Part shown: in pieces, positions 1 through 8,635 of the stretch
Position numbering within the stretch: position 1 is the stretch's first letter
How the letters are laid out: the number at the start of each line of letters is the position of its first letter
Source: Enterococcus_C asini_A
GTDB taxonomy: Bacteria > Bacillota > Bacilli > Lactobacillales > Enterococcaceae
Direction: 5' to 3' (one strand)
DNA length: 64,000 bases
NCBI RefSeq assembly: GCF_031928785.1
Contig: NZ_JARQAL010000006.1
Translations under genes and position numbers: made by a program
The notes under the pieces: model-generated
Seen by the model: only the letters and a program-made list of their open reading frames with translations
Databases searched by the model: none
Told to the model about the DNA's origin: nothing

Positions 1-283
1 TTTCCAAAGTTGTTTTCTCACTTGCAACGTTGTCTAATTTATCATTTCTTAAGAAGTTGGTCAAGGGTTTTGGGTAAGTTTTTTTCCTCACTATTTTAGA
101 ATAATTGCATTAGGCATGACACAATGTTCGCTGTTCTCTACATAAAACGATATAAAAACCCAATATCCAATAATTTGCAAAAGAAAAGCGAACGTTATTT
201 CTGGAAATTCGCATTTTCGATTGGAATTAAAAAAATTATTTCCCAGCAATTCTATGCACTTTTTTCATTCTTCCTTGTAAAAA

Positions 284-319
284 AACCGCCTGGACAGTCA
301 TTTGACTGGTCAGACGGTT
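284..319 (-). terminator. Rho-independent terminator of the 336-698 gene
   Basis: A 16-bp nearly perfect stem (arms 284-299 and 304-319) with a 4-nt loop. Read on the minus strand it is followed by seven T residues. It lies directly downstream of the minus-strand gene ending at 336. Positions 1-283 hold no gene that I can support. Confidence 0.85.
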
Positions 320-335
320 TGGATTGAACTTCTTT

Positions 336-698
336 TTAAAAGAACGGCATACCTTCAATATCGTAGTTACGAATAATTTCTTGAAACTTTTGAGCTTCTT
401 CCCAATAGTACCCATCAGGCAATACGCTCTTTTGCGCTGCTTCTTCCGCTTCAAAGACAAACATGGGAACATTTTCCTGGTTAATTTGACCATTTGTTAG
501 TTCCACAAGGTCAATCTTTTTCACATCAAGCTGGACAGTGCCTTTTAACAGCTCCAAAATATTGGCCAGTCCGGTTTTGCCTTCTGAAAAGTCCGCATAG
601 GCGAGCTCCAGAGTACTTCCGGTTGAATGCAACAAAAAACGTTTGTCTCCGTCTTGCAAATGTAGCATGACGATTCCCGCGACTTTTCTGTTTTCCAA
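336..698 (-). CDS. Conserved-looking hypothetical protein, about 120 aa
   Basis: I do not recognise the family. The protein is soluble, acidic in its C-terminal half, and has no signal peptide or membrane segment. The reading frame is open from an ATG at 740, but no ribosome binding site precedes that codon. A strong site (AAGAGGTGG) instead sits 4 nt before an in-frame TTG at 698, which I take as the start. It is downstream of and co-directional with the S1-domain gene (762-1142) and ends at a clear terminator, so the two probably form one transcription unit. Function cannot be assigned from the sequence. Confidence 0.7.
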   Translation of the reverse strand: MENRKVAGIVMLHLQDGDKRFLLHSTGSTLELAYADFSEGKTGLANILELLKGTVQLDVKKIDLVELTNGQINQENVPMFVFEAEEAAQKSVLPDGYYWEEAQKFQEIIRNYDIEGMPFF

Positions 699-761
699 GG
701 TACCACCTCTTATCTCTGTTTCATGTCCATATTCTATCATGATTTCAGAAAATGTACATAA

Positions 762-1142
762 CTATTTCCTTAAGCTTTCATTATGTAGGTTTTCCAAGGC
801 TTCTTCAATCCAGGTGGGCAATTGCTGGGCGATACTGCGAAAGCCAATGCGTTTGTTTTTATTGGTAAAGTATCGCTTTCTAAAGTTGCGATGTTTCTCA
901 TAAACCGTCTCTAATGAGCGCTTGGATAAACTGATCTTTTGGGAATATTCATCAATGTCGATGATTTGAACGGTGACTGCTTCGCCGATTTTTACCACAT
1001 CATTGATATTTTTCGTATAGCCAGACTGGATTTCTGATACGTGAATCAGTCCTTGGGTGTGCTCGTCTAAAGCTACAAACGCGCCATAGGGTTGGATACC
1101 AGTAATAGTCCCTTCAATGGTTTGGCCGATTTGATACGTCAT
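762..1142 (-). CDS. yugI: S1-domain RNA-binding protein, YugI/GSP13 family
   Basis: A 126-aa protein with one S1 OB-fold domain at about residues 4-75 (GTITGIQPYGAFVAL, then GLIHVSEI and KISLSKRS), followed by a basic tail rich in Arg and Lys. This layout matches the small S1 proteins of Firmicutes (YugI, general stress protein 13; CvfD of streptococci), which bind RNA or the ribosome and affect stress responses and translation. The start ATG is preceded by AGAGGAG at good spacing. It is the first gene of a probable two-gene unit with the hypothetical gene downstream. Family assignment is firm; the precise role is inferred from relatives. Confidence 0.88.
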   Translation of the reverse strand: MTYQIGQTIEGTITGIQPYGAFVALDEHTQGLIHVSEIQSGYTKNINDVVKIGEAVTVQIIDIDEYSQKISLSKRSLETVYEKHRNFRKRYFTNKNKRIGFRSIAQQLPTWIEEALENLHNESLRK

Positions 1143-1373
1143 GTCATTTCTCTCCTCTACCTTTCATATTATACTGTAAGTTTTTTATGAAGTCACCTTG
1201 AATCAACAATCCTCACCAGACAGCCCTCTTTCAACTGAAAAATTCAGGATGCAAAAACCTTTCTTCTATCCTAATGACTCTTTCTATCAATCTTTTCCAT
1301 TTTTGATTATACTGAAATAAAAATCATCGGCATTTTAAGAAAATCGCTTAAAAAGGCCTAAGGAGGACGTAAT

Positions 1374-2543
1374 ATGCAATCTTTTGACCAAATTTTCCCC
1401 CGCAAAAATACCAATAGCGTAAAATGGGACAGCATTAAAGCCACCTACAATAAAGAAGATTTACTGCCATTATGGGTGGCAGATATGGATTTTATGGCAC
1501 CTCAGCCAGTCATTGACGCCTTGGCTACCTACACTCGCCAAGGGATCTTTGGTTATTCTGTGGTGCCCGAAACCTTATACCAAGCCATTCAAGACTGGGA
1601 GAAGACCCACTATAATTACCAACTGGCAAAAGAAGACATTCTCTTTTCTCCCGGCGTGGTGCCTTCCATTGGCGTGGCCATTCAAGCTTATACGAAAGCT
1701 GGCGAAAGCGTGCTGATCCACGATCCGGTTTACCATCCTTTTGCCAATATGGTGAAAGCCAACCAACGCAACTTGGTCACCAGCTCCTTAAAGATTAAAG
1801 ACGGCCACTTTGTCATGGACTTAGTTGATATGGAAGAAAAAATTAAAGACCAGCACGTAAAAATGCTGATTTTATGTAACCCTCACAATCCAGGAGGTCG
1901 GGTATGGACCAAAGAAGAGTTGATTGCCTGTGGACGCCTTTGCCAAAAATACGGTGTCATTGTCATTTCTGATGAAATTCACCAAGATTTGGTCTTTGCC
2001 CCTCACCAACATCGTTCTTTCCATACCTTGGATCCGGAATTTGCTGAGTTTTCGATTATTTTAACGGCAGCCACCAAAACCTTTAACCTGGCGGCGGTGA
2101 AAATTTCCATGGTGTATATTAAAAATCCCGCACTGAAAAAAGCCTTCCAAGCCGTGCAAAATGCCACGGAGCAAAATACGATTAACACTTTTGGCTATGT
2201 GGCAACTGAGGCAGCTTACCAAAAAGGGAAAGCTTGGCGTAAAGAGCTGCTTCGTTATCTAGCAGAAAATATTACGTTTACCCAAAACTTTCTCCAAACC
2301 CATTTACCAAAAGTCAACGTCATGATTCCAGAAGGGACCTATTTAATGTGGTTGGATTTTCGCACCTATGGTTTATCTCCAAAAGCACTCGAAGATAAAT
2401 TAATCCAAGAAGCTGGCGTGGTCTTAAATAACGGAGCGATCTTTGGAGAAGGCGGACGAGGTTTTATGCGCTTGAACGTCGCTTGTCCTAAAGAAACGTT
2501 AGCAGAAGGGTTGGAGCGGATTAGGGGAGTATTTGGTGAATAG
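1374..2543 (+). CDS. patB: PatB/MalY-type PLP-dependent C-S lyase (cystathionine beta-lyase family)
   Basis: A 389-aa fold-type I PLP enzyme. LPLWVADMDF near residues 31-40, LCNPHNPGGR (168-176), SDEIHQDL (199-206) and the PLP lysine in TAATKTFNLA (K235) are the signature of the MalY/PatB branch, which cleaves cystathionine or cysteine conjugates by beta-elimination. The start is fixed by AAGGAGG 7 nt upstream of the ATG. The gene stands alone and ends at a bidirectional terminator shared with ppiB. An aminotransferase role is possible for any member of the fold, but the motifs favour the C-S lyase. Substrate is not determined by sequence. Confidence 0.88.
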   Translation: MQSFDQIFPRKNTNSVKWDSIKATYNKEDLLPLWVADMDFMAPQPVIDALATYTRQGIFGYSVVPETLYQAIQDWEKTHYNYQLAKEDILFSPGVVPSIGVAIQAYTKAGESVLIHDPVYHPFANMVKANQRNLVTSSLKIKDGHFVMDLVDMEEKIKDQHVKMLILCNPHNPGGRVWTKEELIACGRLCQKYGVIVISDEIHQDLVFAPHQHRSFHTLDPEFAEFSIILTAATKTFNLAAVKISMVYIKNPALKKAFQAVQNATEQNTINTFGYVATEAAYQKGKAWRKELLRYLAENITFTQNFLQTHLPKVNVMIPEGTYLMWLDFRTYGLSPKALEDKLIQEAGVVLNNGAIFGEGGRGFMRLNVACPKETLAEGLERIRGVFGE

Positions 2544-2566
2544 CTTCTTACTTTCCTACTAATTAG

Positions 2567-2608
2567 AAAAAAGACCAGACAGACGAAATCGTCTAGCTGG
2601 TCTTTTTT
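2567..2608. terminator. Bidirectional terminator between patB and ppiB
   Basis: An inverted repeat built on AAAAGACCAG / CTGGTCTTTT with A and T runs on the two outer sides. It sits between convergent genes and can serve both strands. Confidence 0.85.
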
Positions 2609-2629
2609 ACTTTCTTCTATTAGTATTAC

Positions 2630-3217
2630 TTATTCCCTAATCTCAATTCCTTCAATCACCACATCGTGAACCGGGCGATCTTGTGGTCCTCGTTGCACGT
2701 TGGCGATTTCATCTACCACATCCATGCCTTCTAGGACCTGACCGAAGACTGTGTGACGGAAATCCAACCACGGGGTGCCGCCTTCTTTGTAGGCTTCAAT
2801 GACTTCACTGGGATAGCCCGCGCCTTCTAATTGACCGAGCATATTTGCTGGTACGTTTTGGTTATTGACGATAAAGAATTGACTGCCGTTTGTATTTGGA
2901 CCGGCATTGGCCATGGAGAGTGCGCCACGAAGGTTAAACAATTCTTTTGAAAATTCATCTTCAAAAGTTCCGCCAAATGAGCTTTCTCCTCCCATACCGG
3001 TACCAGTAGGATCGCCACCTTGAATCATGAAATCAGGAATCACCCGGTGGAAAATCACCCCATCGTAATAGCCTTTTTTGGCTAAGGTTTCGAAATTTTC
3101 GACCGTACGAGGTGCAAGTTCTGGGAAAAGTTGTACCAAAATATTGCCCCGGTTGGTTTTAATCAATGCTTGATGGCCTGTTTGGGCATCCAAAGTAAGC
3201 TGTGGAAATTGAGACAT
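2630..3217 (-). CDS. ppiB: Peptidyl-prolyl cis-trans isomerase, cyclophilin type
   Basis: A 195-aa cytoplasmic cyclophilin catalysing proline isomerisation during protein folding. The active-site segment FHRVIPDFMIQGGDPTGTG (F56, R58, Q66), then MANAGPNTNGSQFFI and an FGQVLEG segment, are typical. There is no signal peptide. The start ATG has AAAGGAGGG upstream. The C-terminal part carries a short insertion rich in Gly and Glu before WLDFRHTVFGQV, common in Lactobacillales members. The gene appears monocistronic. Confidence 0.93.
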   Translation of the reverse strand: MSQFPQLTLDAQTGHQALIKTNRGNILVQLFPELAPRTVENFETLAKKGYYDGVIFHRVIPDFMIQGGDPTGTGMGGESSFGGTFEDEFSKELFNLRGALSMANAGPNTNGSQFFIVNNQNVPANMLGQLEGAGYPSEVIEAYKEGGTPWLDFRHTVFGQVLEGMDVVDEIANVQRGPQDRPVHDVVIEGIEIRE

Positions 3218-3355
3218 AGTTGTCCCTCCTTTTTCTTAATAGGTTTATGATAGCAGAAAAATGGCTTTTTGCCACTTCTTTGTTATAATGCCCCTAGCTG
3301 ATTGTCCATCAGCCTGAATAAGAAATTCGACAGTTTAAATAGATGAGGTGGAACC

Positions 3356-4327
3356 ATGGAAGTATATGATATAACCATTGTAGGAGCCGGTCCTGTGGGC
3401 TTGTTTGCGGCTTTTTACGCGGGGATGCGCCAGCGTAAAATTAAGATGATCGACAGTCTGGATCAAATCGGAGGGCAGTTGGCAGCTTTGTATCCGGAAA
3501 AAGTAATTTACGATATTCCGGGACAACCGAAAATTGCCGCCGGAACCTTAATTAAAAATTTAAAAAAGCAAGTAGCTGCTTTTCCGGTGACTTATTGCTT
3601 GGGTCAAAAAGTGATCGATTATCAAGTCGAAAAAGAATTGATCGTCATTGAAACAGATCAAGGACTTCATTACACCAAGACGGTCATTTTAGCCACAGGG
3701 CAAGGTTCTTTTCTTCCCCGAAAACTAAATGTGGCCGGCAGTGAAGACTTTGAAGGCCGAGGCATTTCTTATTTTGTTTCTGATTTAGCCAGTTATGCTG
3801 GCAAACAAGTTTTGATTGCCGGTGGCGGTGATTCGGCTTTGGATTGGGCCTTATCCTTGGAAGAAGCTGGGGCGAATGTGGGCTTAGTTCATCGTCGGGA
3901 TCAATTTCGCGCTCACGAACACCAAGTGACGAATCTGAAAAACTCCACAGTCAACTGCTACACGCCTTATGTGATTGCGGGGTTTGCTGGAGAGGACCGG
4001 CTGCGCCAAGTGACACTGATCCATAAAAAAACAGGAGAAGAAATAACCCTTTTGGTGGACGAGCTACTGGTCAACTACGGTTTTCTCACCGACCGCAAGA
4101 CCCACTGGCCACTAGACCAAGATGCTCAAGGTTTTACCGTAACCAGCAACATGGCTACTAGTCTTGCAGGCGTTTTTGCCTGCGGGGATGCAGCCAGTTA
4201 TCCTGGTAAAGTCAACTTAATTGCCACGGGCTTTGGGGAAGCGGCTACTGCGGTAAACAATGCCGTCGCCTTTTTAGATCCGGATAGTCGTCGCCAACCT
4301 GCTCATAGCACCAGCCTTTTTGCCTAA
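3356..4327 (+). CDS. yumC: Ferredoxin--NADP(+) reductase, thioredoxin-reductase-like (YumC type)
   Basis: A 323-aa two-dinucleotide-domain flavoprotein. The FAD-binding motif GAGPVG is at residues 10-15 and the NAD(P)H-binding motif GGGDSALDWA at 156-165. The CxxC redox pair that thioredoxin reductases carry before the second motif is absent (the segment reads SYFVSDLA), which places it in the ferredoxin/flavodoxin reductase branch. CGDAASYPGKVNLIATGFGEA near the C terminus is the FAD-contacting segment. A TATAAT hexamer at 3285-3290 may be its -10 box. It likely supplies reduced ferredoxin or flavodoxin to biosynthetic enzymes; the partner is unknown. Confidence 0.9.
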   Translation: MEVYDITIVGAGPVGLFAAFYAGMRQRKIKMIDSLDQIGGQLAALYPEKVIYDIPGQPKIAAGTLIKNLKKQVAAFPVTYCLGQKVIDYQVEKELIVIETDQGLHYTKTVILATGQGSFLPRKLNVAGSEDFEGRGISYFVSDLASYAGKQVLIAGGGDSALDWALSLEEAGANVGLVHRRDQFRAHEHQVTNLKNSTVNCYTPYVIAGFAGEDRLRQVTLIHKKTGEEITLLVDELLVNYGFLTDRKTHWPLDQDAQGFTVTSNMATSLAGVFACGDAASYPGKVNLIATGFGEAATAVNNAVAFLDPDSRRQPAHSTSLFA

Positions 4328-4396
4328 TTTGCGCCAGTTAGTCCTCAGTGTGTTATCATGGTTAGAGAAGCACTTACACAGTTTGGAGGAAGCAAA

Positions 4397-4906
4397 ATGG
4401 TTATTGAACAAAAATCACTGGAAGAAAAAGCCCGGGAACTATTGACTAGTCGCGGGGTAACCTTAAAAGATATCGGCGAATTGGTGTACTTCTTGCAAAA
4501 AGACTACATTGAAGATATCACGTTGGCAGAATGTATCGAAAGTGTGGACTCGGTTTTAACCAAACGAGAAGTTCACAACACGATTATCACAGGCATTCAA
4601 CTGGATATTTTAGCGGAAAAAGGCGAGCTTTTGCCCCCACTACAAGAAATCGTAGCAGAAGATGAAGGCCTGTACGGCATTGATGAAATCCTTGCCTTAT
4701 CCATTGTCAACGTCTATGGCTCCATCGGCTTTACCAACTACGGCTATATCGACAAAGTCAAACCGGGGATTTTGGCTAAACTTAACGAACACAATGGCAC
4801 AGATGTCCATACATTTTTAGACGATATCGTAGGCGCTATTGCGGCGGCTGCGGCTAGTCGCTTGGCCCATGCCAATCCAGGAAAATCACGGCATATTGTG
4901 CAGTAA
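4397..4906 (+). CDS. pgpA: Phosphatidylglycerophosphatase A-like protein (YutG family)
   Basis: A 169-aa protein of the PgpA/YutG family. It has LTSRGVTLKDIGELVYFLQ, an acidic stretch EDEGLYGIDEILALSIVNVYGSIGFTNYGYIDK and the small-residue helix LDDIVGAIAAAAASRLAH. An ATG at 4358 also opens the frame, but GGAGG is found just before the ATG at 4397, so I use the latter. It is separated from the flavoprotein gene by about 70 nt, same strand, and ends at a bidirectional terminator. Enzymatic phosphatidylglycerophosphate dephosphorylation is the family role; Firmicute members lacking the membrane helices may act on other phosphates. Confidence 0.8.
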   Translation: MVIEQKSLEEKARELLTSRGVTLKDIGELVYFLQKDYIEDITLAECIESVDSVLTKREVHNTIITGIQLDILAEKGELLPPLQEIVAEDEGLYGIDEILALSIVNVYGSIGFTNYGYIDKVKPGILAKLNEHNGTDVHTFLDDIVGAIAAAAASRLAHANPGKSRHIVQ

Positions 4907-4913
4907 CTTCACT

Positions 4914-4958
4914 AAAAAAGCCATCAGACTAGTAATTACGCTAGTTTGATGGCTTTTT
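4914..4958. terminator. Bidirectional terminator between pgpA and the Lit-like gene
   Basis: Stem AAAAAAGCCATCAGACTAG / CTAGTTTGATGGCTTTTT with an 8-nt loop. Its A and T runs allow function on both strands between convergent genes. Confidence 0.9.
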
Positions 4959-4995
4959 CTTGGGTACAAAATCAAGTTGCGCCCAACATATCATT

Positions 4996-5655
4996 TTACC
5001 TTTTCACCGAACGCCGCCCCACAACAACCATCCCCAAGAAAAAGACTTCAATCAACACAAAGGCTAAAATAAAACAATACATGAAGAAGCCTTCTGGTAA
5101 AACGTTGATAATGGGATCTGTGGCTGGATCAAAAAGCCAGTCGTCATTTGAAAAGAACAGCTCGTGGAATTTTACAAAAAAGATATCGAACCCGGCTGCC
5201 ATGACAAAGCCTAAAACCACCGGCACCCCCATGCCCCATTGGAAAGGTCGTACCAATTTCCACAGCAGGGCACTTTTATGCAAATGACGCAAATAAAAAA
5301 TGGCGGGAATAAAGGTCACTAGTAGCACACCGTAATTCAGTAAGAAGAGCTTTTTCACATCTACAAAATGACCATAACCCGCTTCTGACATGGGAAAATC
5401 CGGTAAATTCATGGAGGTTAGCCAAGGCTTGTTTAAAAAGTCCATGAGTTGGTCGAAGTTGTCCAAAAGCGTGGCCTTGTCCAAACCGGAAATCGCCAAT
5501 AAATCAAAGCGGCCAATGGCCAAAAGATACAATGGCCGAAAGTTAATAGTCACAGTAATCGCCAATGTAATCAAGAAGAAAAATAGGCAAATAAGGCCGA
5601 GAACTTCTAAAATGCGGCTTTTGCTGGGGTTGATTGTCCCTTGTACTTCAGTCAT
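4996..5655 (-). CDS. lit: DUF1461/TIGR01906 membrane protein, probable lipoprotein intramolecular transacylase
   Basis: About 219 aa with four predicted membrane helices (near residues 20-40, 108-122, 143-160 and 192-212 counted from this start). It has the family signatures GHFVDVKKLF (His96) and FHELFFSNDDWLFDPATDPII (His164). I recall this family as Lit, which moves an acyl chain within diacylated lipoproteins to give lyso-lipoproteins and relies on two conserved histidines; that recall is not checked here. An ATG six codons earlier (5673) is possible. I chose 5655 because it overlaps the yutF stop, the usual sign of translational coupling. It is the last gene of a yunD-yutD-yutF-lit run. 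Confidence 0.78.
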   Translation of the reverse strand: MTEVQGTINPSKSRILEVLGLICLFFFLITLAITVTINFRPLYLLAIGRFDLLAISGLDKATLLDNFDQLMDFLNKPWLTSMNLPDFPMSEAGYGHFVDVKKLFLLNYGVLLVTFIPAIFYLRHLHKSALLWKLVRPFQWGMGVPVVLGFVMAAGFDIFFVKFHELFFSNDDWLFDPATDPIINVLPEGFFMYCFILAFVLIEVFFLGMVVVGRRSVKR

Positions 5656-6418
5656 TTTCAAACCGCCAGTCATCTAAGGAATCTAAAACATAGGTGGGGG
5701 CAATGGGTAAATCCGCCACTTGCTCTTTTTGGGTAAAGCCAGTTAGCACTAATAAAGTATCCAAACCGTTATCAATCCCCGCACGAATATCCGTCAAATA
5801 ATTATCTCCTACCATGATGATTTCTTCTTTCGCTAGGCCTAGTTTCGCTACGGCAGCCTCCATAATCACCGCTTCTGGTTTGCCGATAAAAATCGGTTCG
5901 GTTTGAGTTGCAGTAGCCACAAAGCTGATCAAAGCCCCCGCTCCCGGCATTAAGCCTCGTTCGGTGGGGATATTCTTATCAGGATTCGTGCCGATAAAGG
6001 TCGCCCCTTTTTGAATGGCCATCGTGGCTAAGACAAATTTTTCATAGGTCACTTCATTGTCCAAGCCTACCACCACATAGTCGGGATTGCTTTCTTCCCA
6101 AACAAAGCCTGCCCCAAGCAACAGATCAATCAAGCCCCCTTCGCCAATGGCAAAAAAGCTCTTGCCACCATGGGCTTTCATGTAATCAATCGTCGCCAAG
6201 GTTGCGGTGTAGACTGTATCCGGCTCCACATGAATGTCAAATTCATTGGCTAAACGGTCTGCTACAGTTTCTGGCGTGCGGGTAGTATTATTGGTCACAA
6301 ATAAAAAAGGAATCTTGCGGGCTTGCAAAGATTCCACAAAGCGTTTTCCCGCTGGAATCGGGTCCACGCCTTTGTAAATCGTACCGTCTAAATCAATTAA
6401 ATATCCTTTATATTTCAC
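5648..6418 (-). CDS. yutF: HAD-superfamily IIA phosphatase, YutF/NagD-like
   Basis: A 256-aa cytoplasmic HAD hydrolase. Motif I is LIDLDGTIYKG with catalytic D9 and D11, motif II is FVTNNTTRT, and motif III/IV lies in the segment containing IFIGKP and IIMVGDNYLTDI. The C2A-type cap lies between motifs II and III, as in NagD and p-nitrophenyl phosphatases. It overlaps the start of the Lit-like gene by 8 bp and begins 5 nt downstream of yutD, so the three are very likely co-transcribed. The substrate is unknown; the family dephosphorylates small metabolites. Confidence 0.9.
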   Translation of the reverse strand: MKYKGYLIDLDGTIYKGVDPIPAGKRFVESLQARKIPFLFVTNNTTRTPETVADRLANEFDIHVEPDTVYTATLATIDYMKAHGGKSFFAIGEGGLIDLLLGAGFVWEESNPDYVVVGLDNEVTYEKFVLATMAIQKGATFIGTNPDKNIPTERGLMPGAGALISFVATATQTEPIFIGKPEAVIMEAAVAKLGLAKEEIIMVGDNYLTDIRAGIDNGLDTLLVLTGFTQKEQVADLPIAPTYVLDSLDDWRFEND

Positions 6419-6423
6419 GTATT

Positions 6424-7224
6424 CTACTCTTCCCGTTGTTTAATCACAAAGCCTCGTTTGCCACCTTTTTGAGGTGTTTTGGCTTTGACTGTTGCATTGG
6501 TTTCTTTTTTTGCTTCCGTTGGTTTGTCCTCACGTTTTGTGATCACTGGTTTATGACGTTTGGACAAATCTTCCCGCCGCTCTTTAATATGAGCACTGTT
6601 TTTCCCAGATTTTCCTTGGGCTTTTATTCGTTTGTTTTCGCCACTCGTTGCAGTTGGTTTGTTGTTTTTTCCTGCTTTACTCGCTTCTTGGGCAGGATTG
6701 CGTTTTGGATGACGCCGGCGATTCGAAGTCTTTTCCCGTTTGCCACCAATGCGTTTAATCACAAAATAAGCACAGCCGAAGTTGCAAAATTCGTATAGAT
6801 AATCTTGTAACGTGTCAATCCGTTGATCCGGTTGGGCGCGACGATCATCCGCTTCAAAAAAGCCTTTTAAGCGTAATTGTTCGTACCCCCAGTCTCCCAC
6901 CACGTAATCGTAACGGGCTAAGACCTCGCTGTAGCGTTCTCCCAGTTTTTCGGCATCAAAGCCTTCTCGGTGATTGGCCACCAGTTTATATTCCCGCTCA
7001 CCGATTAAAAGGTCTGTCTCGTTTACAAAAGAGACCATTTCTCCTTTGACCGCTTTACTAGCGCCACTGTCGTCTGTTGTCGCTTCTTCAATAGCCGCCG
7101 TTAGTTCTTGGTCTAGTGTTTTTTCTTCATTTATGGCTTCAGCTGGTTTTTTGCCGTTTTTAGGCGTTGTTTTGGCTTTAGCCTGATTGTTTGAATGCGT
7201 TGTTTGGTTTTGTTGATTGGTCAT
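6424..7224 (-). CDS. yutD: YutD-family (DUF1027) protein with long low-complexity tails
   Basis: A 266-aa protein. The YutD core spans about residues 68-165 (DLLIGEREYKLVANHREGFD, RYDYVVGDWGYEQLRLKGFF, LYEFCNFGCAYFVIKR). The first 60 residues are rich in Gln, Asn, Thr and Glu. The last 90 are rich in Lys, Arg and Asn, reminiscent of nucleic-acid-binding tails, and the core has only about 100 residues, so most of the protein is low complexity. AGGTGG precedes the ATG. It is the gene upstream of yutF in the same run. Biochemical function is unknown for the family. Confidence 0.85.
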   Translation of the reverse strand: MTNQQNQTTHSNNQAKAKTTPKNGKKPAEAINEEKTLDQELTAAIEEATTDDSGASKAVKGEMVSFVNETDLLIGEREYKLVANHREGFDAEKLGERYSEVLARYDYVVGDWGYEQLRLKGFFEADDRRAQPDQRIDTLQDYLYEFCNFGCAYFVIKRIGGKREKTSNRRRHPKRNPAQEASKAGKNNKPTATSGENKRIKAQGKSGKNSAHIKERREDLSKRHKPVITKREDKPTEAKKETNATVKAKTPQKGGKRGFVIKQREE

Positions 7225-7261
7225 TTTTTCACCACCTGTCCTCCATTATACCTTGTTTTCA

Positions 7262-8635
7262 TTACATTGGATAGTGAGTCTCTAAATAGTGTCCCAAGAC
7301 GGAACGAATAAATTCTGGAAACAAAAATTCATTTTGGCCCATAATTTCAATCGTTGGAAAAAAAGGCACAAACATAAAGTGATCCACCGTAGTAAGACGG
7401 TATTCTTGCTCAAAGTCGAGCTCGGCTCCTTGCCACAACACCCGCCGATTCACCGGATCGTAATCAATGCCATCATAAACGATTTCTCCAAAGATTTTCC
7501 CGCGAAAGCCCATGCCGTAAACGGGAAACTGGCGCAAGAAAAAGCGGTTCTTTTCCATTTCTAAAATCAAGCGATACAGATCCGCCCCTTTTAACGTTAC
7601 CCGAATCAAGTGCATGGGATGAGGCAGGCATTCATGAAGCTGGTCAGCATCCACCACGCCTGCTGGTATTTCCGTTAAAAACAACCCCGTATTTAACACA
7701 GCGGCTTCGGTTTGTCCCCGTTCTTTGACCGCTTTAAGGGTTTCTCTAATCAATGAATGCTCTGAACTTAAGTCTTGTTTTAAGGTAAAAGGCAAGTCGG
7801 CCACTTGCTGGGCGTGTAGTAAGCTATGACCTTTATCCAAATAGCCTTGGATTTCTTCTGCATCTTCGGCAAAAGTGGTCAATTCTTCCGTATCAATGGT
7901 ATAAGCTTGAGCAGCTTTGACTCGATGTTCTTCATCTAAAAACAGCTGCACTTCGCCAATATGCTGGCCAAATTTCCCCGCTGCAGCTAGCAAGACCCCG
8001 TTTTCCACTCGACCTTCTGGCAAGAGGTGATGAGTATGAGAACCTAAAATCACATCGAGTTGCGGCAAGTCTTGGGCGATGCGCAAATCCGCAGACAATC
8101 CCAAATGACTCATTAAGACTAAAACGTCCACTTGTTTTCTCAAACGGTTGACCATCGCCGGCAACAGTTCCATAGGCTGACGAATATCCCAGCCATTTGG
8201 TCCATAAGTCAATGGAAAAGGCGCAGTCATGGCAATTAACCCAACTTTCGTTCCCGCCTTTGTGGTCAAAATTTCATAAGGACGACACCACTCTGGAGCA
8301 CTTAAAGTCTTGGGATCATGGAGATTCGCCAAAAGTACTTTAAAATTTGCCTCGTCATACAGGTGATTCAGCTCTTCTTTAGCATTCCCAATCCCTTCAT
8401 TGTTGCCAATGGTCACCACATCGTAATGGGCTTCATTCATCAATTGGATATTAGCACGGCCGTTTGTAGCTTCCGTTAAAGGATGCCACCGATCCACAAA
8501 GTCCCCCAAATCTACCGTGATGACACTGCCCTTTTTTGCTAACTCCCGCCGCCTAGAATCTAAATACCGGCGAATCTTCGGCCAATTTTCCAAGTGGGAA
8601 TGCAAATCATTAGTATGGATGAATGTCAATTTTTC
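7262..8635 (-). CDS. yunD: Bifunctional metallophosphatase/5'-nucleotidase, YunD family
   Basis: A 457-aa calcineurin-like phosphoesterase without signal peptide. Metal-binding motifs appear in order: HTNDLHSH near the N terminus, DLGDFVDRW, GNNEG, SHLG and GSHTHH. They are followed by the 5'-nucleotidase C-terminal domain (LNTGLF, HLIRVTLKGADLYRLI, LTTVDHF). The frame is open from an ATG at 8677, but GAGG lies 8 nt before the ATG at 8635, which starts right at the first motif, so I use 8635. It is the first gene of the yunD-yutD-yutF-lit set. It likely hydrolyses nucleotides or related phosphoesters in the cytoplasm. Confidence 0.88.
   Translation of the reverse strand, partial: EKLTFIHTNDLHSHLENWPKIRRYLDSRRRELAKKGSVITVDLGDFVDRWHPLTEATNGRANIQLMNEAHYDVVTIGNNEGIGNAKEELNHLYDEANFKVLLANLHDPKTLSAPEWCRPYEILTTKAGTKVGLIAMTAPFPLTYGPNGWDIRQPMELLPAMVNRLRKQVDVLVLMSHLGLSADLRIAQDLPQLDVILGSHTHHLLPEGRVENGVLLAAAGKFGQHIGEVQLFLDEEHRVKAAQAYTIDTEELTTFAEDAEEIQGYLDKGHSLLHAQQVADLPFTLKQDLSSEHSLIRETLKAVKERGQTEAAVLNTGLFLTEIPAGVVDADQLHECLPHPMHLIRVTLKGADLYRLILEMEKNRFFLRQFPVYGMGFRGKIFGEIVYDGIDYDPVNRRVLWQGAELDFEQEYRLTTVDHFMFVPFFPTIEIMGQNEFLFPEFIRSVLGHYLETHYPM

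Noticed and set aside
124..327. A 67-codon plus-strand frame near the window start
   Set aside because: It has no ribosome binding site and runs into the terminator of the neighbouring gene.
1374..2543. PatB-like protein as the missing diaminopimelate aminotransferase
   Set aside because: Motifs match MalY/PatB C-S lyases, and it is far from the dap genes.
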